Shown piece by piece: positions 3,607 through 6,417 of a stretch of DNA of 6,417 bases (position 1 is the stretch's first letter; every line of letters starts with the position of its first letter). The notes beneath the pieces are model-generated. The model ran no database searches. It was not told the origin of the DNA and worked only from the letters and a program-made list of their open reading frames with translations. Location: positions 1-6,417 of the forward strand of contig JBLIOL010000304.1 of the NCBI GenBank assembly GCA_047639615.1. Direction: 5' to 3'. Both the position numbers and the translations under genes were made by a program. The DNA is from CAYWNK01 sp047639615 (GTDB lineage: Bacteria > Planctomycetota > UBA1135 > GCA-002686595).

Positions 3607-6417
3607 CTAGTTGGACTTGCGTTGGAGCCAGCGGAAACGGTCGCGGAGGACGAAGTTGCCAAAGCGCTTGCGGGTGGCCTCGTCGGTGCCTTCCTCGTCC
3701 ATGCACCACTTGTCCACGTCGCTCCAGTCGCTGCTGGAGAGCTGCGAGGAGATGGCGTTGAGATTGTTTCCGATGCTGGCTTTCTTGGAGCTGTCTGACT
3801 TGCTCCAGCCGTAGTAGACGTAAGCCAGGCTGAACTTGACCTCGTACCAGGCGCAGCTGGTGTAGGCGTCCAGGGTGCGGCTCTTGCTGATGGCGTTCAG
3901 GTTCTTGATAGCCTTCTCGAACTCCTCGGTCGGGACGCCACCGGCACCAGCGATCTCGACGATGGGGCCCAGGGAGCCGCCGCCTTCGAGCCAGCCCGAG
4001 ATGGAGCGCGCCCAACCGAGAACGGTTTGCTTGGCAGGCGTGGAGCCTTCAACCATGACCAGCGGAGCGAGCACCGCGTGGGCGTCCTCCACGCGCTTGA
4101 GGCGCAGGAGCACTTCGCCCAACTTGGGGTCCACGCGCTTGATCACATCCTCGCGGCGTTCTTCGTCGTCGGCGTACAGGCCGTGAATCACGTTGAGCAC
4201 GATCTCGGCGCGACCGAAGCGCTCTTCGGCCATGGGGTCTCGACCGCTACCAGCTTTGTCGGCCTCGGCATCCAGGATGTCGCCGAGCTCGCTCCAGTGC
4301 AGAGCCAGGTTCCAGAGGATGGCGAAGTCCTTGTCACCCGCAAGACGCGAGCGCTCGAGGTGGTTGGCCATCTCGAGCAGGATCTCTGCGGGGCTCTCGT
4401 CCGCAGCGAGGGCCTTCAGTTGCTCGGCCAGCTCGTTGTAGAAGACCTTGCCGGCGTCGCCGCTGCGCTTGGTATCAGGATACAGCTCGAGCATGGTGGC
4501 CAGGGCGTTGCGCGCGGCCACACGATCGCCGAGGCGCAGGTTGCTGCGCATGAGCATGTCGAGGGTGGTGTTGGCCAGCTCAACCTGCTCGGCGAAGTCC
4601 AGGTGGAACTTGGCGGCGAGTTCGATCACCTCGTCGTACTTCTTCTGGCCGTACTTGATCCGGGCGCGGTGGTATTCCGCGGCGGCCTGGGCCTCGTGAC
4701 GCTTGCCCAAGCGGCTGGGGCTCTCGGTGGCGTACTGGGGATCGGTCATGATCTCATCCAGATAGCGCTCAAAGATCACCAGGGCCTCGTCGCGGTTCTT
4801 CAGGGTGAATTCGGCCACACCGATCTGCACGTAGGCTCTCTCGCCGTAGTCCGTGTCGAGCGCGATCTGCTCAAACTTCTCGATGGCACCCTCGTAGTCC
4901 CGCTTGGTCATGAGGGACATGCCGGAGCGCCAGAGGATGGCCTCTACGCCGCTCGAACCCATCTCCACAACAGCGGCCTCGGCCTCGGTAGCCAGGTCGT
5001 TGAGGGGGCCTTCGGAGTCGCCGGAGGCGCGCACCACGGCACGCATCATGGTGTTGAAGCTCTTGGCGTTGGTCGCGTTGAGCTCCGGGTCAGCTGCTTT
5101 GTAGGTGGTGACTGCTTCGCGGAAGGCCAGGGCCGACTCTAGGTCGCGGTCGAGCTTGCGATAGCTGTTGCCGAGGGTGTTCATGACCTGGGCGCCGAAC
5201 TCGAGCTGGGTCGCTTGGTCGGAAGCTTGCAGGGTGCCGAGCAGGCCGCGCAGTTTGGTCACGGCGTCCTGGTACTCGCCGGAGTTGTACAGGCCACGGA
5301 TACCTTCGAGCTGGTCCTGGGCCGAGACGGTCACGCCGGGGCGCTCCGCAATCTTGGCCATCAGCTTCTGGGCGCGGGGCTTGAGGTAGCTGTTGGCGCG
5401 TTCCTCGTTGACCTGGTTGGCGATACTCATGGCCACGGAGATCGCGTCCTTGCGCTGACGGCGCGGGTACTTGGCCGCTTCCAGCTCTTCCTGGGTGGCG
5501 AACCAGCGGGCATTGCCCTTGGTTAGGTCGCCGCCGATGAATCCACCGACGCTGACCAGGGCGCGGCCCACGGTGAGCAGGGACTCATAGCCCGGGTTCT
5601 CAAGGGTCATGCCTTCCCGGCGCAGGGTGTTGAGGAAGTGCATGCCGTACATCATGGCCGTCTCGGTGTCGCCGAGGGCTAGGTACGACTCGATGGTGCC
5701 TTTGGAGGCCATCTCCATGAAGGTGAAGAAGATGGCGACGTCGGCGGGGGACAGGCCGCGGTCACTCTTGATCTGGGCCCATTCCGCCGGGTCGGGCGGG
5801 ATGGTCTGCAGGACGACGGCTTCGAAGTAGGCCGCGGCGTCTTCGTGCTTTTCCTGGTAGCTGTAAATATTGCCGATGGCCACGTAGGCCTGCAGAGCGG
5901 GGGGGGTGCCTTCGCCAGCGATGAAGTCCATCTCCTGCAGGGCGTCGATGGCCTCGCCGAAGAAGTACTCGTTGTCGTCGCCGTTGCGGGCGATGGTGCC
6001 AAGCATCTGACCGCGATACAGGATCAGGGTGTAGAGCTGCAGGTTCTGGGCTTGGGTGCGCTCCTCGTCCAGCTGCTTGAGGCCCTGGATCAGGTCGCCG
6101 GTGCGGTTGACGGCGGAGGTGAGCACGTCCACCAGCAGGGTGTTCAAAGTGCCGCGCTCTTCACCGACGGAGACTTCCAGGTCGCGCTCGAGGTAGCGCC
6201 CGAACAAGAAGGAGCTCGCGATGAACTTGGTCTCGGCGTCGCCGCGCAGCTCCGAGTTGGGGTTGTTTTCGATCAGCAGGGTGTAGCTGTCGAGCGCCTG
6301 CGTGAAGAGCTCGCGGCGGCGCGGCGGGTCCTTCTCGGCGCGCGCGGCCTCGGAGTAGATGTCGCACTTCACCAGGCCCAAGCTCTCGGACATCTTGCCC
6401 GACAGGCGGGCCTTCTC
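3607..6417 (-). CDS. Large TPR-repeat protein, 5' end outside the window
   Basis: This is the C-terminal 936 codons of a long helical-repeat protein. The frame stays open through the right edge: upstream of the ATG at 6391-6393 it continues as EKARLSGK without a stop, so that Met is probably internal. Numbering from the first codon in the window, TPR-like helix pairs occur near residues 29-59 (RRRELFTQALDSYTLLIENN), 186-200 (KHEDAAAYFEAV), 377-390 (GEYQDAVTKLRGLL), 417-439, 503-554 (RDYEGAIEKFEQIA, then NRDEALVIFERYL), 576-605 (KKYDEVIELAAKF) and 624-645. No catalytic motif is visible. The C-terminal part holds two cysteines (YTSCAWYE and DKWCMDE) that could pair if the protein is exported, but the signal peptide region is missing. 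TPR proteins are protein-protein scaffolds. The gene ends with TAG, then TCC, then an in-frame second TAG (3601-3603). It lies 166 nt upstream of the next TPR gene on the same strand, apparently in a separate transcript. The TPR assignment is solid; the role is unknown. Confidence 0.9.
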   Translation of the reverse strand, partial: EKARLSGKMSESLGLVKCDIYSEAARAEKDPPRRRELFTQALDSYTLLIENNPNSELRGDAETKFIASSFLFGRYLERDLEVSVGEERGTLNTLLVDVLTSAVNRTGDLIQGLKQLDEERTQAQNLQLYTLILYRGQMLGTIARNGDDNEYFFGEAIDALQEMDFIAGEGTPPALQAYVAIGNIYSYQEKHEDAAAYFEAVVLQTIPPDPAEWAQIKSDRGLSPADVAIFFTFMEMASKGTIESYLALGDTETAMMYGMHFLNTLRREGMTLENPGYESLLTVGRALVSVGGFIGGDLTKGNARWFATQEELEAAKYPRRQRKDAISVAMSIANQVNEERANSYLKPRAQKLMAKIAERPGVTVSAQDQLEGIRGLYNSGEYQDAVTKLRGLLGTLQASDQATQLEFGAQVMNTLGNSYRKLDRDLESALAFREAVTTYKAADPELNATNAKSFNTMMRAVVRASGDSEGPLNDLATEAEAAVVEMGSSGVEAILWRSGMSLMTKRDYEGAIEKFEQIALDTDYGERAYVQIGVAEFTLKNRDEALVIFERYLDEIMTDPQYATESPSRLGKRHEAQAAAEYHRARIKYGQKKYDEVIELAAKFHLDFAEQVELANTTLDMLMRSNLRLGDRVAARNALATMLELYPDTKRSGDAGKVFYNELAEQLKALAADESPAEILLEMANHLERSRLAGDKDFAILWNLALHWSELGDILDAEADKAGSGRDPMAEERFGRAEIVLNVIHGLYADDEERREDVIKRVDPKLGEVLLRLKRVEDAHAVLAPLVMVEGSTPAKQTVLGWARSISGWLEGGGSLGPIVEIAGAGGVPTEEFEKAIKNLNAISKSRTLDAYTSCAWYEVKFSLAYVYYGWSKSDSSKKASIGNNLNAISSQLSSSDWSDVDKWCMDEEGTDEATRKRFGNFVLRDRFRWLQRKSN

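Noticed and set aside
4027..5142. Long + strand open frame of 371 codons opposite the large TPR gene
   Set aside because: Antisense shadow of a coherent TPR frame; composition (Gly, Val, His, Leu rich) has no domain pattern.

Overview
This is a high-GC bacterial window in which every credible gene lies on the minus strand, so it is read from right to left. It holds four complete genes and one gene cut by the right edge. The order of transcription is: a very large TPR-repeat protein (3607 to beyond 6417), a smaller exported protein with a small beta-rich segment followed by TPR-like repeats (2262-3440), an ExbB/TolQ/MotA-family channel protein (1361-2122), and two ExbD/TolR-family proteins in tandem (694-1200 and 163-684). 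None of the start codons has a convincing Shine-Dalgarno sequence. Together with the TPR-rich envelope proteins this suggests a Gram-negative-type lineage such as Planctomycetota or a relative. That phylum call is inference from protein style, not a demonstrated identity.

The layout suggests two transcription units. The large TPR gene ends at a TAG-TCC-TAG double stop and is followed by a 13-bp imperfect stem. A sigma70-like promoter (TTGTCC, 16 bp, TATAGT; 3505-3532) then precedes the second TPR gene. From there a TPR-exbB-exbD-exbD operon appears to run to a textbook intrinsic terminator at 69-107, with a perfect GC-rich stem followed by five T. The intergenic gaps are 139, 160 and 9 nt. 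The exbB-exbD gap contains a perfect 11-bp stem-loop just after the exbB stop, which could tune the ratio of channel subunits to ExbD subunits. The two exbD genes are almost abutting and probably translationally coupled.

Functionally, ExbB-ExbD complexes are proton-driven inner-membrane motors: an ExbB pentamer surrounds an ExbD dimer. All key residues appear to be kept here: the membrane Asp of both ExbDs (D21 in each) and the two pore Thr residues of ExbB (T175 and T209). No TonB or TolA homologue is visible. The neighbouring exported TPR proteins are therefore the natural candidates for the periplasmic partner of the motor. One channel gene with two different ExbDs allows a 5:1:1 motor with an ExbD heterodimer, similar in gene content to the AglR-AglQ-AglS motor of Myxococcus gliding. 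No specific substrate or process can be assigned from this window.

Gene-free stretches are all under 300 bases. Bases 1-68, left of the terminator, contain nothing I can call with confidence. No tRNA, rRNA, CRISPR array, insertion sequence or attachment site was seen.
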